The notes beneath the pieces were generated by a model that did not search any database, was not told the origin of the DNA, and saw nothing but the letters and a program-made list of their open reading frames with translations. Positions 31,235 to 42,900 of a DNA stretch of 64,000 nt are shown here, in pieces. Position 1 is the stretch's first letter. Every line of letters starts with the position of its first letter. This DNA comes from an uncultured Gammaproteobacteria bacterium (GTDB lineage: Bacteria; Pseudomonadota; Gammaproteobacteria; JAADHQ01). The stretch is from NCBI GenBank assembly GCA_947258755.1, contig CAMYJO010000011.1, positions 1 to 64,000 on the forward strand, in the 5' to 3' direction. The position numbers and the translations under genes are program-made.

Positions 31235-31740
31235 TGACACAGTTAGATAATTCATCACTACTGGGTTTACTCAACCAGGAAGTACGCAAAGAAATCGATC
31301 ATTGGGTAGCAAAATACCCGCCCGAACAGAAGCAGTCTGCCGTGATGGCAGCGCTCAGGATCGTGCAGGAAAATCATCAAGGTTACCTGACCGAGCCGTT
31401 GATGGATGCCGTTGCTGAATACCTGGATATGCCGCGCATTGCCGTCTACGAGGTGGCTACTTTTTATTCGATGTATGAACACCAACCCGTCGGTCGGCAC
31501 AAGATTTGTGTGTGTAATAGTATTTCGTGTTTATTGAATGGCTCGCATGAAATGTTGACTTATCTTCAGGATAAGCTCGGTGTCAAACTCGGCGAAGTCA
31601 CTGCTGACGGCAAATTTTCAATCAAGGAAGTAGAGTGTCTCGGTGCTTGTGTCGGTGCACCAGCCGTGATGATCGGCAAGCAATACTACGAGGATCTGAC
31701 CCCGGCAAAAATTGATCAAATACTGGAAGAGCTGGATTAA
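31234..31740 (+). CDS. nuoE: NADH-quinone oxidoreductase subunit E
   Basis: 168 residues, thioredoxin-like subunit of the NADH-input module carrying a 2Fe-2S cluster (N1a). Cluster ligands are visible in [13 protein letters not shown] and [12 protein letters not shown]. The gene is intact and begins within the nuoD stop. Its direct structural partner NuoF, encoded next, is broken by a frameshift. Confidence 0.97.
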   Translation: MTQLDNSSLLGLLNQEVRKEIDHWVAKYPPEQKQSAVMAALRIVQENHQGYLTEPLMDAVAEYLDMPRIAVYEVATFYSMYEHQPVGRHKICVCNSISCLLNGSHEMLTYLQDKLGVKLGEVTADGKFSIKEVECLGACVGAPAVMIGKQYYEDLTPAKIDQILEELD

Positions 31741-31742
31741 CT

Positions 31743-33013
31743 ATGGCCAATGAAGTTTGTTTCAGAAATGAACACCTGGATAAGCCATGGCAATTGGATG
31801 CCTATCGCCTTAGTGGTGGCTATGAGGTCCTGAAAAAAATCCTGGAAGAAAAGATACCGCCTGAGGATATCATCGAGGAATTAAAACTGTCTGCGTTACG
31901 TGGACGTGGTGGAGCCGGAAATGGAGCTTTATGCCACGTAATGCGCCGGGACAGAAATATATTGTCTGTAATTCAGATGAAGGTGAGCCTGGTACCTGTA
32001 AGGACCGCGATATCCTGCGCCACAATCCACACCAATTGATAGAAGGTATGATTATCGCCGGTTACTGTATCGGTGCCAGTGTTGGTTATAACTATATACG
32101 TGGTGAATTCTGGGAGCCATTTGAACGCACAGAAGCTGCGATTGAAGAGGCCCGACGTGCTGGTCTTCTTGGTGAAAATATTTTCGGTTCTGAGTTCAGC
32201 TTTGACATGCACAACCATCTCGGTGCCGGCGCCTATATTTGCGGTGAGGAAACCGCCTTGCTCGAATCACTTGAGGGTAAGAAGGGGCAGCCGCGTTTCA
32301 AGCCGCCATTCCCGGCGGGTTTTGGTTTATATGGCAAGCCAACAACAATCAATAATACCGAATCACTGGCTTCGGTTCCTGAGATCCTGCGTAATGGCGG
32401 CCAATGGTTCCTCGACCTTGGCAAACCGAATAATGGTGGTTCAAAACTATTCTGCGTCTCCGGCCATGTTAATAAACCCGGAAATTTCGAGATCCCAATG
32501 GGCACGCCGTTCTCTGAATTATTGGAGATGGCCGGCGGTGTACGCAACGGCCATAAACTGAAGGCTGTTATCCCCGGGGGATCGTCGGTGCCGGTAGTGC
32601 CTGGTGACGTCATGATGGATGTGGATATGGACTATGACTCAATCACCGCGGCAGGATCCATGTTAGGCTCGGGGGCCGTGATTATCATGGACGAACACAC
32701 CTGTATGGTGAATGTGCTCTCCAACCTGTCGCATTTCTATTACAACGAATCCTGTGGTCAATGTACGCCGTGCCGTGAAGGCACTGGTTGGCTGTCCAGG
32801 GTTGTGCATCGCATTGAACACGGTCAGGGCCGACCCGAAGACCTGGATAACCTTGATCGGATAGCCGGACAGATCGGCGGTCATACGATCTGCGCATTGG
32901 GAGATGCGGCGGCGATGCCGGTGCAGAGTTTTATCAAGAATTATCGTGATGAATTTGAATATCATATCGAACATAAAAAATGCATGGTAGCCATGAAAAA
33001 GAGTTTTTCGTAG
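31743..33013 (+). pseudogene. nuoF: NADH-quinone oxidoreductase subunit F, frameshifted
   Basis: NuoF binds FMN, NADH and cluster N3. The first frame (31743-32039) reads correctly to ALRGRGGAG (codon 59), then turns to nonsense and stops at 32039. The second frame resumes at 31919 with [20 protein letters not shown] and runs normally to 33013, including [14 protein letters not shown] and the [15 protein letters not shown] cluster site. Family members have GRGGAGF(P/S)TGLKW here, so the junction at 31918/31919 lacks 16 nt (the FPTGL codons plus one base) at the FMN/NADH site. Re-initiation at ATG 31931 would lack that motif and the N-terminus. It is either a real deletion or a sequencing/assembly error; the remainder looks under selection. 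Confidence 0.9.
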
Positions 33014-33035
33014 CGCTACCATTTAGGTTGAATGA

Positions 33036-35387
33036 ATGAGTGACGATCAGATAAATATCGAAATAAATGGCACGCCCCTAAAAGCGGATAAGGGTTCTAT
33101 GCTTATTGAGGTTGCCGACAAGGCGGGTATTCGTATCCCGCGTTTTTGTTACCACAAAAAACTGTCGGTTGCGGCCAACTGTCGTATGTGTCTGGTCGAG
33201 GTCGAAAAGGCTCCCAAGCCTTTGCCAGCCTGCGCCACTCCGGTTATGGACGGCATGAAAGTATTCACCAAATCGCCCAAGGCACTGGCTGCGCAAAAGG
33301 CGACCATGGAATTCCTGTTGATTAACCATCCTCTGGACTGCCCAATCTGTGATCAGGGTGGGGAATGTGAGTTACAGGATGTGGCGATGGGCTATGGCGG
33401 CGATGTTTCGCGTTATACAGAAAACAAGCGCGTTGTCGCCGACAAAAATCTGGGCGCATTGATCTCAACCGATATGACGCGTTGCATTCACTGTACGCGT
33501 TGTGTGCGCTTTGGTCAGGAGCTGGCTGGTGTGCGCGAGTTGGGTGCGACAGGGCGGGGAGAACATACCCGAATCGGTACTTATATTGAACAGGCCATTG
33601 AGTCGGAGATGTCGGGTAACATAATCGACCTTTGTCCGGTCGGTGCCTTGACTGCGAAGCCATCACGTTACGCGGCGCGCGCTTGGGAAATAATGCAACA
33701 TGCGACGATTGCCCCGCATGACTGCCTTGGCTCCAATCTGTCGCTGCATACCTTTCGTGGCAATGTGATGCGTGCCGCTCCAGATGATAATGAACAAATA
33801 AATGAGTGTTGGCTGTCGGACCGCGATCGCTTTAGTTATGAAGGGCTGAATAGCGCTTCACGTTTAACCACGCCGATGATTAAACGTAATGGTGAGTGGC
33901 AGGAAACTGACTGGGATACTGCACTGGAAGTTACTACAAAAGGTCTGTTGGGTGCTGGCGCTGATACCGGCATGCTGGTATCACCGAATGCGACGCTGGA
34001 AGAGATGGGCCTAATGCGCCAATTGGCTAAGGGTTTGGATAGTGCCAACCTCGATCATCGCCTGCGACAAATAGATTTTCGTGATCAGGACAGCGCGCCA
34101 CGTTTCCCAGGCCTTGGTTTAAAGATTGCAGAACTGGAGCAGCTTGATGCGGCGCTGTTGATTGGTTCGAATGTGCGTAAGGAGCAGCCGATAGCAGCAC
34201 ATCGTTTACGCAAGGCGGCCATGCGTGGCGCCAACGTGATGTTTATCAATAGCCGTGATTACGATATTCATTTTAACGTTGAAGAAAAAATAATTGCCAC
34301 ACCGGAAGAGATGGTCCAGGCATTGGCAGGTGTTGCCAAGGCGGTCGTGGATGTGACCGGCATGACTGTGCCGACAAACTGTAAACATATTCTCAGTAAT
34401 GCAAATACAAATGATACGCAACTGGCCATTGCCGAGCATTTGAAGGCCGCAGATAACGCGGCAGTATTGTTGGGTTCGCAGGCACTGATGATGCCGTACC
34501 TGATGGAAATGCGTGTATTGTCCAGTCTGATTGCACGCGCTACCGGAGCCAGCTTCGGCTACCTGAGTGATGGCGCCAATAGCAGCGGAGCCTACCTGGC
34601 TGGCATATTACCCACCAGGTCAGCTGATCAAAAAGGTATGCATACACAACAAATGCTGGCGAACGGTATGAAGGCATTTATGTTGTTGGGTATCGAGCCG
34701 GAGTTTGATGTGGCTAATCCGGCACAGGCGCTCAGCACTCTGAACAAGGCTGATTTCGTTGTTTCATTAACGCCTTTTGTCAGTGAGTCTATGAAGGCCT
34801 ATGCGCATGTGCTGTTACCGGTCAGTCCGTTTAGCGAGACATCCGGTACCTATATTAATATCGAGGGCCAGCAGCAGAGTTTTGCCGGTGCGACCCGTCC
34901 TGCAGGTGATGCGCGGCCTGCATGGAAGGTATTACGGGTCATGGGCAATCTCCTTGATCTGAATGGTTTTGAATATAACAGTTCGGAACAGATTCGCGAT
35001 GAAGAACTTGCCAGTATTGGCGACGTGGCGATGAATAATACTGCTGTCAGCGAGGAGGAGGTCAAAATGCCTGCTGATGCTGTCGGCCTGCAACGCATCG
35101 GCGCTGTGTTGGCTTACCATGAGGACAATGTGGTCCGCCGTGCGGGATCCCTGCAAAAAACGCCGGATGCCAATGAAGGCGGACTTCGCATCAACCCGGC
35201 CCTGGCGACGCGCCTGGGTTTGACCGATGCCGAAAAATTAATGGTCAGCCAGGGTGGAGCGGCGGTCAGTTTGTCATTCAGCCTCGACGAAAGCATACCG
35301 GATGATTGTATTTGGCTGGCAGCGGCAACGCCGGAGAGTGCCGAACTGGGTTCCTTGTTCAGTTCGATACAGGTGGAGGCTGACTGA
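33036..35387 (+). CDS. nuoG: NADH-quinone oxidoreductase subunit G
   Basis: 783 residues, the large Fe-S subunit. Seen in order: a 2Fe-2S ferredoxin domain ([20 protein letters not shown]), the His/Cys ligands of N5 ([18 protein letters not shown]), 4Fe-4S ligands in [30 protein letters not shown], and then a molybdopterin-oxidoreductase-like domain without evident cofactor function. Length is within the bacterial range (E. coli 908). The gene is intact even though nuoF upstream is frameshifted. Confidence 0.97.
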   Translation: MSDDQINIEINGTPLKADKGSMLIEVADKAGIRIPRFCYHKKLSVAANCRMCLVEVEKAPKPLPACATPVMDGMKVFTKSPKALAAQKATMEFLLINHPLDCPICDQGGECELQDVAMGYGGDVSRYTENKRVVADKNLGALISTDMTRCIHCTRCVRFGQELAGVRELGATGRGEHTRIGTYIEQAIESEMSGNIIDLCPVGALTAKPSRYAARAWEIMQHATIAPHDCLGSNLSLHTFRGNVMRAAPDDNEQINECWLSDRDRFSYEGLNSASRLTTPMIKRNGEWQETDWDTALEVTTKGLLGAGADTGMLVSPNATLEEMGLMRQLAKGLDSANLDHRLRQIDFRDQDSAPRFPGLGLKIAELEQLDAALLIGSNVRKEQPIAAHRLRKAAMRGANVMFINSRDYDIHFNVEEKIIATPEEMVQALAGVAKAVVDVTGMTVPTNCKHILSNANTNDTQLAIAEHLKAADNAAVLLGSQALMMPYLMEMRVLSSLIARATGASFGYLSDGANSSGAYLAGILPTRSADQKGMHTQQMLANGMKAFMLLGIEPEFDVANPAQALSTLNKADFVVSLTPFVSESMKAYAHVLLPVSPFSETSGTYINIEGQQQSFAGATRPAGDARPAWKVLRVMGNLLDLNGFEYNSSEQIRDEELASIGDVAMNNTAVSEEEVKMPADAVGLQRIGAVLAYHEDNVVRRAGSLQKTPDANEGGLRINPALATRLGLTDAEKLMVSQGGAAVSLSFSLDESIPDDCIWLAAATPESAELGSLFSSIQVEAD

Positions 35388-35389
35388 TT

Positions 35390-36487
35390 ATGATGGAGAT
35401 GTTTATTGATCTGCTCTTTATCCTGTTAAAGGCCTTCGCGATTATTATTCCGTTGATGCTCGGTGTAGCCTATCTGACCTACGCTGAGCGTAAGCTAATT
35501 GGCTATATGCAAATTCGTGTCGGCCCGAATCGTGTAGGTCCGAAAGGGTGGCTGCAGCCCATCGCTGATGCATTGAAGTTGTTGATGAAAGAAATCGTCA
35601 TACCGACCAATGCCAACAAATTTCTGTTTATCATCGCGCCGATGTTATCAATTGGCCCGTCCCTGGCAGCCTGGGCCGTAGTGCCATTTAGTGAAGGTTT
35701 GGTATTGTCCAATATCGATGCCAGCCTATTGTATATTCTGGCCATGACCTCGTTGGGTGTTTACGGTGTTATCGTCGCCGGTTGGGCATCAAACTCGAAA
35801 TATGCCTTTTTGGGTGCGATGCGCTCGGCGGCGCAAATCGTGGCCTATGAAATCGCCATGGGCTTTGCCCTGGTCGGTGTGTTGATGGCGGCGCACAGTA
35901 TTAACCTGTATGAAATTGTCATGCAGCAATCCGGCGGAATCTGGCATTGGTACTGGATGCCTTTGTTTCCTTTGTTCCTGGTTTATTTTATCTCGGGTGT
36001 GGCCGAAACCAATCGTGCACCGTTCGATGTGGCCGAAGGTGAATCTGAGATCGTTGCCGGTTTCCATGTTGAATATTCGGGCATGACTTTCGCGGTGTTC
36101 TTCCTCGCCGAGTATGCCAATATCATCCTGATTGCGGTATTGACTGCGCTGATGTTTATGGGGGGTTGGTTGTCACCGTTCCAGGGGATTCCCGGTCTGG
36201 AATCGACCTTCCTGGCTGCACCCAGCATCATCTGGTTCCTGGCCAAGTCGGCATTTTTTGCCTTCCTGTTCTTATGGTTCAGGGCCACCTTCCCACGCTA
36301 TCGTTATGACCAGATAATGCGTCTGGGTTGGAAAGTATTCATTCCCATTACCATTATCTGGATCCTGGTGCTGGGGGCAGTGATCGCTGCCAAGGCTTCC
36401 TATGTGACGCTAGGCCTGTGTACTGTCGGTATAGCAGGGGCCTATATGTTGTTCAACAAACTGCAAACGGCTTCGAGGTCATCATAA
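35390..36487 (+). CDS. nuoH: NADH-quinone oxidoreductase subunit H
   Basis: 365 residues, about eight transmembrane helices; anchors the peripheral arm and lines the quinone channel. Signatures: [25 protein letters not shown] near the N-terminus (written in two parts in the protein, residues about 25-50), [20 protein letters not shown], and [18 protein letters not shown]. It starts two bases after the nuoG stop and overlaps nuoI by one base (TAATG). Confidence 0.98.
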   Translation: MMEMFIDLLFILLKAFAIIIPLMLGVAYLTYAERKLIGYMQIRVGPNRVGPKGWLQPIADALKLLMKEIVIPTNANKFLFIIAPMLSIGPSLAAWAVVPFSEGLVLSNIDASLLYILAMTSLGVYGVIVAGWASNSKYAFLGAMRSAAQIVAYEIAMGFALVGVLMAAHSINLYEIVMQQSGGIWHWYWMPLFPLFLVYFISGVAETNRAPFDVAEGESEIVAGFHVEYSGMTFAVFFLAEYANIILIAVLTALMFMGGWLSPFQGIPGLESTFLAAPSIIWFLAKSAFFAFLFLWFRATFPRYRYDQIMRLGWKVFIPITIIWILVLGAVIAAKASYVTLGLCTVGIAGAYMLFNKLQTASRSS

Positions 36488-36978
36488 TGGTCAAGACACT
36501 CAGAAACGCGTTTCATAGTCTTTTCCTGCTGGAGCTTCTAAAAGGCATGCGTCTTACCGGTCGCTATATGTTTGCCAAGAAGATTACCATCCAGTACCCG
36601 GAACAAAAAACGCCAATGTCACCACGCTTTCGTGGCTTGCATGCCTTACGACGCTACCCTAACGGTGAAGAGCGCTGCATTGCTTGTAAATTATGTGAGG
36701 CGGTCTGTCCGGCATTGGCAATAACCATAGACTCAGAAGAACGTGAGGATGGCAGTCGGCGTACCACGCGATATGACATTGACTTGTTTAAATGTATTTT
36801 CTGTGGCTTCTGTGAAGAAGCCTGTCCGGTGGATTCGATCGTCGAGACCCGACATTTTGAATACCACTTTGAAGAACGTGGCGAGCAGATAATGACCAAA
36901 GACAAATTACTGGCGATTGGCGATAAGTTTGAAGCACAAATCGCGGCAGACAGGGAAGCCGATGCTCCCTATCGTTGA
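36487..36978 (+). CDS. nuoI: NADH-quinone oxidoreductase subunit I
   Basis: 163 residues. It carries two 4Fe-4S clusters (N6a, N6b) with ligand motifs [12 protein letters not shown] and [15 protein letters not shown] 36487 overlaps the nuoH stop, and the family begins with a short amphipathic stretch such as [14 protein letters not shown] longer in-frame extension upstream lies wholly within nuoH and is rejected. Confidence 0.98.
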   Translation: MVKTLRNAFHSLFLLELLKGMRLTGRYMFAKKITIQYPEQKTPMSPRFRGLHALRRYPNGEERCIACKLCEAVCPALAITIDSEEREDGSRRTTRYDIDLFKCIFCGFCEEACPVDSIVETRHFEYHFEERGEQIMTKDKLLAIGDKFEAQIAADREADAPYR

Positions 36979-37002
36979 ATAAACAACAGGCGCAATGACA
37001 TT

Positions 37003-37608
37003 ATGACATTTGAAAAAATAATTTTTTATCTGTTTGCGACCATCTTGGTGTTGGCTGCAGTTAGGGTGATTACCTCACGTAATCCGGTGCACTCGGCCTT
37101 GTTCCTGGTGCTGGCATTTTTCTCCAGCTCGGCCTTGTGGATTCTGATAGAAGCGGAGTTTCTCGCCATCACCCTGGTGTTGGTGTACGTAGGCGCGGTC
37201 ATGGTGTTGTTCCTGTTCGTGGTGATGATGCTGAATATTAATGTCGATGTCATGCGCGAAGGCTTTATTAAGTATCTGCCTATTGGTGTGGCCGTGGCTA
37301 TTATCAGTGCGATTGAAATGGGTATAGTTATTACGGGTAATTTTTCCGGCGACAAGAGTCCGGCACTGGTGCGAAAGGGTGCGGATTACAGTAATACCGA
37401 GGCCATCGGTCAGGTTTTATACACAGAATACCTGTTTGCATTTGAGGTCGCGGCGGTGTTGCTACTAGTGGCTATCGTCGCTGCGATCTCATTGACGATG
37501 CGCAAGCGACCTAATACCCGCAGCCAGAATCCATCCAGCCAGGTGATCGTGAAGAAGGAAGATCGTCTGCGTGTTGTGAAAATGGATGCGGAGGGTAAAG
37601 GCTCATGA
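37003..37608 (+). CDS. nuoJ: NADH-quinone oxidoreductase subunit J
   Basis: 201 residues with five hydrophobic segments. The helix-3 region [20 protein letters not shown] is diagnostic for NuoJ/ND6. The stretch after the last span is polar and basic. It overlaps nuoK by 4 nt (ATGA), so the two are coupled. Confidence 0.97.
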   Translation: MTFEKIIFYLFATILVLAAVRVITSRNPVHSALFLVLAFFSSSALWILIEAEFLAITLVLVYVGAVMVLFLFVVMMLNINVDVMREGFIKYLPIGVAVAIISAIEMGIVITGNFSGDKSPALVRKGADYSNTEAIGQVLYTEYLFAFEVAAVLLLVAIVAAISLTMRKRPNTRSQNPSSQVIVKKEDRLRVVKMDAEGKGS

Positions 37609-37910
37609 TTACACTTGCGGATTATCTGGTTGTTGGTGCGATCTTATTTTGTCTGTCATTGGCGGGTATTTTTCTGAATCGCAAGAATGTCATTATTCTG
37701 CTGATGTCGATCGAGTTGATGCTACTGGCGGTTAATATGAACTTTGTCGCCTTTTCGGCATTCAATCAGGATATTGCCGGACAGGTATTTGTGTTCTTTA
37801 TCCTGACCGTTGCTGCGGCCGAAGCCGCCATTGGTCTGGCTATTCTGGTTGTATTGTATCGCAGTAAGCAATCCATCAATGTCGATGATATGGATTCCAT
37901 GAAGGGTTAA
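37605..37910 (+). CDS. nuoK: NADH-quinone oxidoreductase subunit K
   Basis: 101 residues, three transmembrane helices (ND4L-like). Conserved Glu residues in the second and third spans, needed for proton translocation, are visible in [18 protein letters not shown] and [16 protein letters not shown]. Start overlaps the nuoJ stop. Confidence 0.98.
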   Translation: MITLADYLVVGAILFCLSLAGIFLNRKNVIILLMSIELMLLAVNMNFVAFSAFNQDIAGQVFVFFILTVAAAEAAIGLAILVVLYRSKQSINVDDMDSMKG

Positions 37911-37914
37911 TGCC

Positions 37915-39879
37915 GTGACTGATAATATGCAAAGTATATATCTGGCTATTCCACTCGCGCCTTTACTGGGTGCGATGATAGCCGGCTTTTTCGGTTGGAA
38001 GATAGGGCGTACTGCATCGCATATCGCGGCCATCACCGGTGTCGCCGTGGCCTTCGTATTATCAGTGATCGTGTTCAAGCATATTGTGATCGATGCAGCA
38101 GAGCCCTTCAATGGCACGGTCTACACCTGGATGGTCAGTAATGGTATTAATTTCCAGATCGGTTTTCTGATTGACAAGCTGACGGCAGTCATGCTGATTG
38201 TCGTCACCTTCGTATCGCTGATGGTGCATATCTATACGATCGGTTATATGCATGATGATCCGGGTTATCAGCGTTTCTTCAGTTATATTGCCTTGTTTAC
38301 CTTTTCCATGCTGATGTTGGTTATGTCGAATAACTTCCTGCAGTTATTTTTTGGCTGGGAAGCGGTGGGCCTGGTGTCTTATCTGCTGATTGGTTTCTGG
38401 TATAAGAAGCCCACGGCTATCTATGCGAACCTGAAGGCCTTCCTGGTCAACCGTGTCGGTGATTTCGGTTTCCTGCTCGGTATTGCTGCGGTGCTGATGT
38501 ATACCGGTAGTCTGGATTATGCCGAGGTCTTCAAACAGGCGCCGTCATTGAGCGGGCGCACGATGGAGATATTTGACGGCCATGCCTGGTCGATCCTGAC
38601 CGTCACCTGCATCCTGTTATTTATCGGCGCCATGGGTAAATCGGCGCAGGTGCCATTGCACGTGTGGCTGCCTGATTCGATGGAAGGCCCGACGCCGATC
38701 TCTGCCTTGATCCATGCCGCAACCATGGTGACTGCGGGTATCTTCATGGTAGCGCGCATGTCCCCCTTGTTCGAGTTGACTGAGACGGCCTTGAGTTTTG
38801 TGTTGGTCATTGGTGCGACCACGGCCTTGTTTATGGGCTTTTTGGGATTGGTGCAGAACGATATCAAGCGTGTGGTTGCCTATTCGACCTTGTCGCAATT
38901 GGGTTATATGACAGTCGCCTTGGGCGTGTCGGCTTATTCTGCTGGTATCTTTCACCTGATGACACACGCGTTCTTCAAGGCACTGCTTTTCCTCGGTGCC
39001 GGTGCCGTCATTATCGCCATGCACCATGAGCAGGACATGCGCAAGATGGGTGGTTTGCGCAAGTACATGCCAATCACCTGGATTACTTCGTTGATAGGCT
39101 CACTGGCATTGATCGGTACGCCTGGTTTTGCCGGTTTCTACTCCAAGGACGCGATTATTGTCGCCGTCAGGGAATCTAGTCTCGCCGGTGCTGGTTATGC
39201 TTATATGGCGGTGCTGATTGGCGTGTTCATTACCGCCCTGTATAGCTTCCGAATGTATTTCATGGTCTTTCATGGTAAAGAGCGCATGGATGATCATACC
39301 CGCGAACACCTGCATGAATGTTCCAAGGTGGTGACAGTACCGTTGATACTGCTAGCGATACCGTCTGTGATAGCAGGGGCAATATTTGTTGATCAGATGG
39401 CCTTTGGCGGTTTCTTTGGTAGCGCCATTGTTGTCGATGAGAGTCATCGTATTGCCACTGAAGTGACGCATCACTTTGATAGTTGGTGGGGCTTGATCCT
39501 GCACTCGTTTGCTGACTACCCGGTCTATCTGGCTGCGGGCGGGGTTTTTACCGCCTGGTTCCTGTATATGAAACGCCCGGATCTACCCGATATGATCCAG
39601 CAACGCTTTGCGCTGGTACACAAGGTTCTGGTCAACAAGTATGGCTTTGACCGTTTCAATGAAATCGTTTTCGCTGGTGGCAGTCGTTTACTCGGCGGCA
39701 TGTTCTGGCGTGTGGGTGATGAGAAACTCATCGACGGACTGGTCGTAAACGGTTCGGCTAAATCGATTGGCTGGTTCTCGTCCATTGCACGTCGTTTCCA
39801 GAGTGGTTACCTGTATCACTACGCCTTCGTCATGATTATCGGGCTGTTGTTATTGTTAACCTGGATTGTGTTTCGCTAG
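37915..39879 (+). CDS. nuoL: NADH-quinone oxidoreductase subunit L
   Basis: 654 residues, the distal antiporter-like proton pump. Seen: FFGWEAVGLVSYLLIGFW, GKSAQVPLHVWLPDSMEGPT with the key Lys, and FLGLVQNDIKRVVAYSTLSQ; the C-terminal lateral helix and final span follow. GTG 37915 is used; ATG 37927 is a plausible alternative and neither has a strong ribosome site. Confidence 0.97.
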   Translation: MTDNMQSIYLAIPLAPLLGAMIAGFFGWKIGRTASHIAAITGVAVAFVLSVIVFKHIVIDAAEPFNGTVYTWMVSNGINFQIGFLIDKLTAVMLIVVTFVSLMVHIYTIGYMHDDPGYQRFFSYIALFTFSMLMLVMSNNFLQLFFGWEAVGLVSYLLIGFWYKKPTAIYANLKAFLVNRVGDFGFLLGIAAVLMYTGSLDYAEVFKQAPSLSGRTMEIFDGHAWSILTVTCILLFIGAMGKSAQVPLHVWLPDSMEGPTPISALIHAATMVTAGIFMVARMSPLFELTETALSFVLVIGATTALFMGFLGLVQNDIKRVVAYSTLSQLGYMTVALGVSAYSAGIFHLMTHAFFKALLFLGAGAVIIAMHHEQDMRKMGGLRKYMPITWITSLIGSLALIGTPGFAGFYSKDAIIVAVRESSLAGAGYAYMAVLIGVFITALYSFRMYFMVFHGKERMDDHTREHLHECSKVVTVPLILLAIPSVIAGAIFVDQMAFGGFFGSAIVVDESHRIATEVTHHFDSWWGLILHSFADYPVYLAAGGVFTAWFLYMKRPDLPDMIQQRFALVHKVLVNKYGFDRFNEIVFAGGSRLLGGMFWRVGDEKLIDGLVVNGSAKSIGWFSSIARRFQSGYLYHYAFVMIIGLLLLLTWIVFR

Positions 39880-39900
39880 TGGCGATATAAGGAACCACAG

Positions 39901-41409
39901 ATGCTATTTGATTTACCCATTTTAAGTACACTGATCTGGACACCTATTATTGGTGGTCTGCTGGTATTACTGGCGGGCGAAAGGTGGGCACGCGTCGTTG
40001 CGTTGTTAGTGTCAGTGCTGACCTTTGTGCTCAGTATTTCACTGTATACACAGTTCGATGTTACTACTGCGGCCATGCAGTTTGGCGAACTTAAATCCTG
40101 GATACCTTCATTTAATATTTTTTATCAGCTGGGCGTGGATGGCATCTCCATGCCGCTGATTATCCTGACGACCTTCACAACCGTGCTGGTGGTACTGTCT
40201 GCCTGGGAAGTGATCAAGAAAAAGCCGGAACAATACTTGGCCGCCTTCCTGATTATGGAAGGCGTTATGGTGGGTGTGTTTTCGGCGCTGGACGCTATCC
40301 TGTTCTATGTTTTCTGGGAAGCTATGTTGATCCCGATGTTTTTGATTATCGGTGTCTGGGGCGGGCCCAGGCGTGTGTATGCGACCATTAAGTTCTTTTT
40401 GTATACCTTCCTCGGATCGGTATTGATGCTAGTGGCCCTGATCTATATGTCGATCAAGGCCGATGGTAGTTTCTCATTGCTGGGCTTCCATAGCTTGCCG
40501 TTGTCACTGCATGAACAGCTGTATATATTCGCCGCCTTCCTGCTCGCTTTTGCGGTCAAGGTGCCGATGTGGCCGGTGCACACCTGGTTGCCCGACGCCC
40601 ATGTTGAGGCGCCGACCGGTGGTTCTGTGATCCTGGCAGCGATCATGCTCAAAATAGGTGGCTACGGCTTCCTGCGTTTCAGCCTGCCGATTACCCCGGA
40701 TGCCAGTAATGAGCTGGACTGGTTGATCATTCTGATGTCGCTGGTGGCGGTTGTTTATATCGGTTTCGTCGCCCTGGTGCAAACCGATATGAAAAAACTG
40801 ATTGCCTACTCATCGATTGCGCACATGGGTTTCGCCACCCTTGGCTTTTTCCTGGTGTTCAGCATTATCGACAACACCGGTAGTTGGCGCGAGGCGGCGC
40901 TGGGCATGGAAGGCGGCCTGGTGCAAATGATCTCACATGGATTTATATCGGCTGCGATGTTCCTGTGCGTGGGGGTCATCTATGATCGTATGCACAGCCG
41001 CAATATTGCCGATTATGGCGGCGTGGTTAATACCATGCCCATTTTCGCGGCCTTTATGGTATTTTTCTCGATGGCCAATGCAGGCTTGCCAGGCACCTCA
41101 GGCTTTGTTGGTGAATTCATGGTTATCCTGAACAGCTTCAAGGCCAATTTCTGGATTGCCTTCCTGGCGGCGACGACATTGATTCTAGGTGCTGCCTATA
41201 CATTGTGGATGGTCAAGCGCGTGCTTTATGGCGAAGTGGCTAATGACAATGTTGCCGCGCTCAAAGATGTCACAGCGCGCGAATTTTTAATACTTGGACT
41301 GTTGGCCATCGCCGTGCTGTTTTTTGGCATCTATCCGGGGCCGCTGACAGAAGTCATGCATGCTTCGGTTGAACATTTATTGCAACATGTTTCCATTCAG
41401 AAATACTAG
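39901..41409 (+). CDS. nuoM: NADH-quinone oxidoreductase subunit M
   Basis: 502 residues with about 14 transmembrane helices; second antiporter-like subunit. Signatures: LGVDGISMPLIILTTFTT, YVFWEAMLIPMFLIIGVWGG, VKVPMWPVHTWLPDAHVEAP and VQTDMKKLIAYSSIAHMGF. AAGGA at about 39890 precedes the ATG. Length is typical. Confidence 0.98.
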   Translation: MLFDLPILSTLIWTPIIGGLLVLLAGERWARVVALLVSVLTFVLSISLYTQFDVTTAAMQFGELKSWIPSFNIFYQLGVDGISMPLIILTTFTTVLVVLSAWEVIKKKPEQYLAAFLIMEGVMVGVFSALDAILFYVFWEAMLIPMFLIIGVWGGPRRVYATIKFFLYTFLGSVLMLVALIYMSIKADGSFSLLGFHSLPLSLHEQLYIFAAFLLAFAVKVPMWPVHTWLPDAHVEAPTGGSVILAAIMLKIGGYGFLRFSLPITPDASNELDWLIILMSLVAVVYIGFVALVQTDMKKLIAYSSIAHMGFATLGFFLVFSIIDNTGSWREAALGMEGGLVQMISHGFISAAMFLCVGVIYDRMHSRNIADYGGVVNTMPIFAAFMVFFSMANAGLPGTSGFVGEFMVILNSFKANFWIAFLAATTLILGAAYTLWMVKRVLYGEVANDNVAALKDVTAREFLILGLLAIAVLFFGIYPGPLTEVMHASVEHLLQHVSIQKY

Positions 41410-41448
41410 CGGATCGATGCAGATGACTGTATCGAGGTTAAACTGATT

Positions 41449-42900
41449 ATGAATAATGAAATGGCTGTTATTGAAATGCCCAATCTTGCCTTGGTGATGC
41501 CGGAGATGTTCCTGCTGGGTATGACCTGTGTGCTTCTGGTTCTGGATCTTTTCCTGAATGACAGAAACAGGATAATAACCTATCTACTGGCGCAGTTGAC
41601 CTTGTTCGGTGCAGTAGTCATTACCTTTAGCCAGATGGGTGGAGAAGCAGTCACAGGCTTTAGCGGCTCTTTCGTGCGTGACAGCATGGGTGATATTCTC
41701 AAGATTTTCATCTACGTGGTAACTGCCATCGTCTTTTTGTATTCACGCCAATACCTGCAATTACGTAATATGTTCAGAGGAGAGTACTACGCCCTCGGTC
41801 TGTTCGGTGTGCTGGGTATGATGATCATGGTGTCTGCGCATAGTTTCCTGACGGTGTATCTGGGCCTGGAGTTATTGTCCCTGTCGCTATATTCAATGGT
41901 TGCTCTGAATCGGGATTCCGAGGCCTCTACTGAGGCGGCGATGAAATATTTTGTCCTCGGTGCAATGGCCTCCGGCATGTTGCTATATGGAATGTCGATG
42001 ATTTATGGCATAACCGGCTCACTCGATATTAAAGAGGTGGGTAGTTATATAGCTAACAATGGTGCGAATAATATTATCCTCAGTTTTGGACTCGTCTTTG
42101 TAGTTGTTGGTCTGGCCTTCAAGCTGGGGGCGGTACCATTCCATATGTGGGTGCCGGATATTTATCAAGGCGCACAAACGCCGGTGACTTTATATCTCGG
42201 CGCGGCACCCAAAATTGCTGCCTTTGCCATGGTCATGCGTTTGTTGGTCGATGGTATGGAGGCCTTGTATGTTGATTGGCAACAAATGCTCACTATCATG
42301 GCAGTATTATCCCTTGCTCTGGGTAATGTTGTAGCGATTGCGCAAACCAATATCAAACGCATGCTGGCCTATTCAACCATTTCACACGTGGGCTTCCTGT
42401 TGCTGGGTATCATTGCTGCCGGGCCCGATGGTTATTCCGCCTCCATGTTTTATGTGCTGATCTATGCATTGATGTCGACCGGTGCATTCGGCATGATAAT
42501 TTTGTTGAGTCGGGCCGGATTCGAGGCCGACACACTGGATGATTTTAAGGGCCTGAATGAACGCAGTAAGTGGTATGCCTTTATTATGTTGCTGATCATG
42601 TTCTCGATGGCTGGTGTGCCGCCTACTGTCGGTTTCTTCGCCAAGTTATGGGTATTGGAAGCCGTGTTGAATGTCGATATGGTCTGGCTGGCTGCGGTTG
42701 CGGTGTTGTTCTCGGTCATTGGTGCCTACTATTACATCCGCATCGTAAAGCTGATGTACTTTGACAAAGCCGAAGACAACAGCGTTATTGTCGCTGATGT
42801 GGACCTGAAGGTGGTCGTCAGCGCCAATGGTATCCTGATGCTGGTGCTGGGTCTGTTTCCGGGTATGCTGATGGCCGTGTGCCAGCAGGTCCTGGCCTAA
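41449..42900 (+). CDS. nuoN: NADH-quinone oxidoreductase subunit N
   Basis: 483 residues with about 14 transmembrane helices; third antiporter-like subunit. Signatures: YLGLELLSLSLYSMVALNRD, FKLGAVPFHMWVPDIYQGAQ and AQTNIKRMLAYSTISHVGF. It is the last gene of the nuo operon. No strong intrinsic terminator was recognised in the 290-nt gap that follows. Confidence 0.98.
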   Translation: MNNEMAVIEMPNLALVMPEMFLLGMTCVLLVLDLFLNDRNRIITYLLAQLTLFGAVVITFSQMGGEAVTGFSGSFVRDSMGDILKIFIYVVTAIVFLYSRQYLQLRNMFRGEYYALGLFGVLGMMIMVSAHSFLTVYLGLELLSLSLYSMVALNRDSEASTEAAMKYFVLGAMASGMLLYGMSMIYGITGSLDIKEVGSYIANNGANNIILSFGLVFVVVGLAFKLGAVPFHMWVPDIYQGAQTPVTLYLGAAPKIAAFAMVMRLLVDGMEALYVDWQQMLTIMAVLSLALGNVVAIAQTNIKRMLAYSTISHVGFLLLGIIAAGPDGYSASMFYVLIYALMSTGAFGMIILLSRAGFEADTLDDFKGLNERSKWYAFIMLLIMFSMAGVPPTVGFFAKLWVLEAVLNVDMVWLAAVAVLFSVIGAYYYIRIVKLMYFDKAEDNSVIVADVDLKVVVSANGILMLVLGLFPGMLMAVCQQVLA

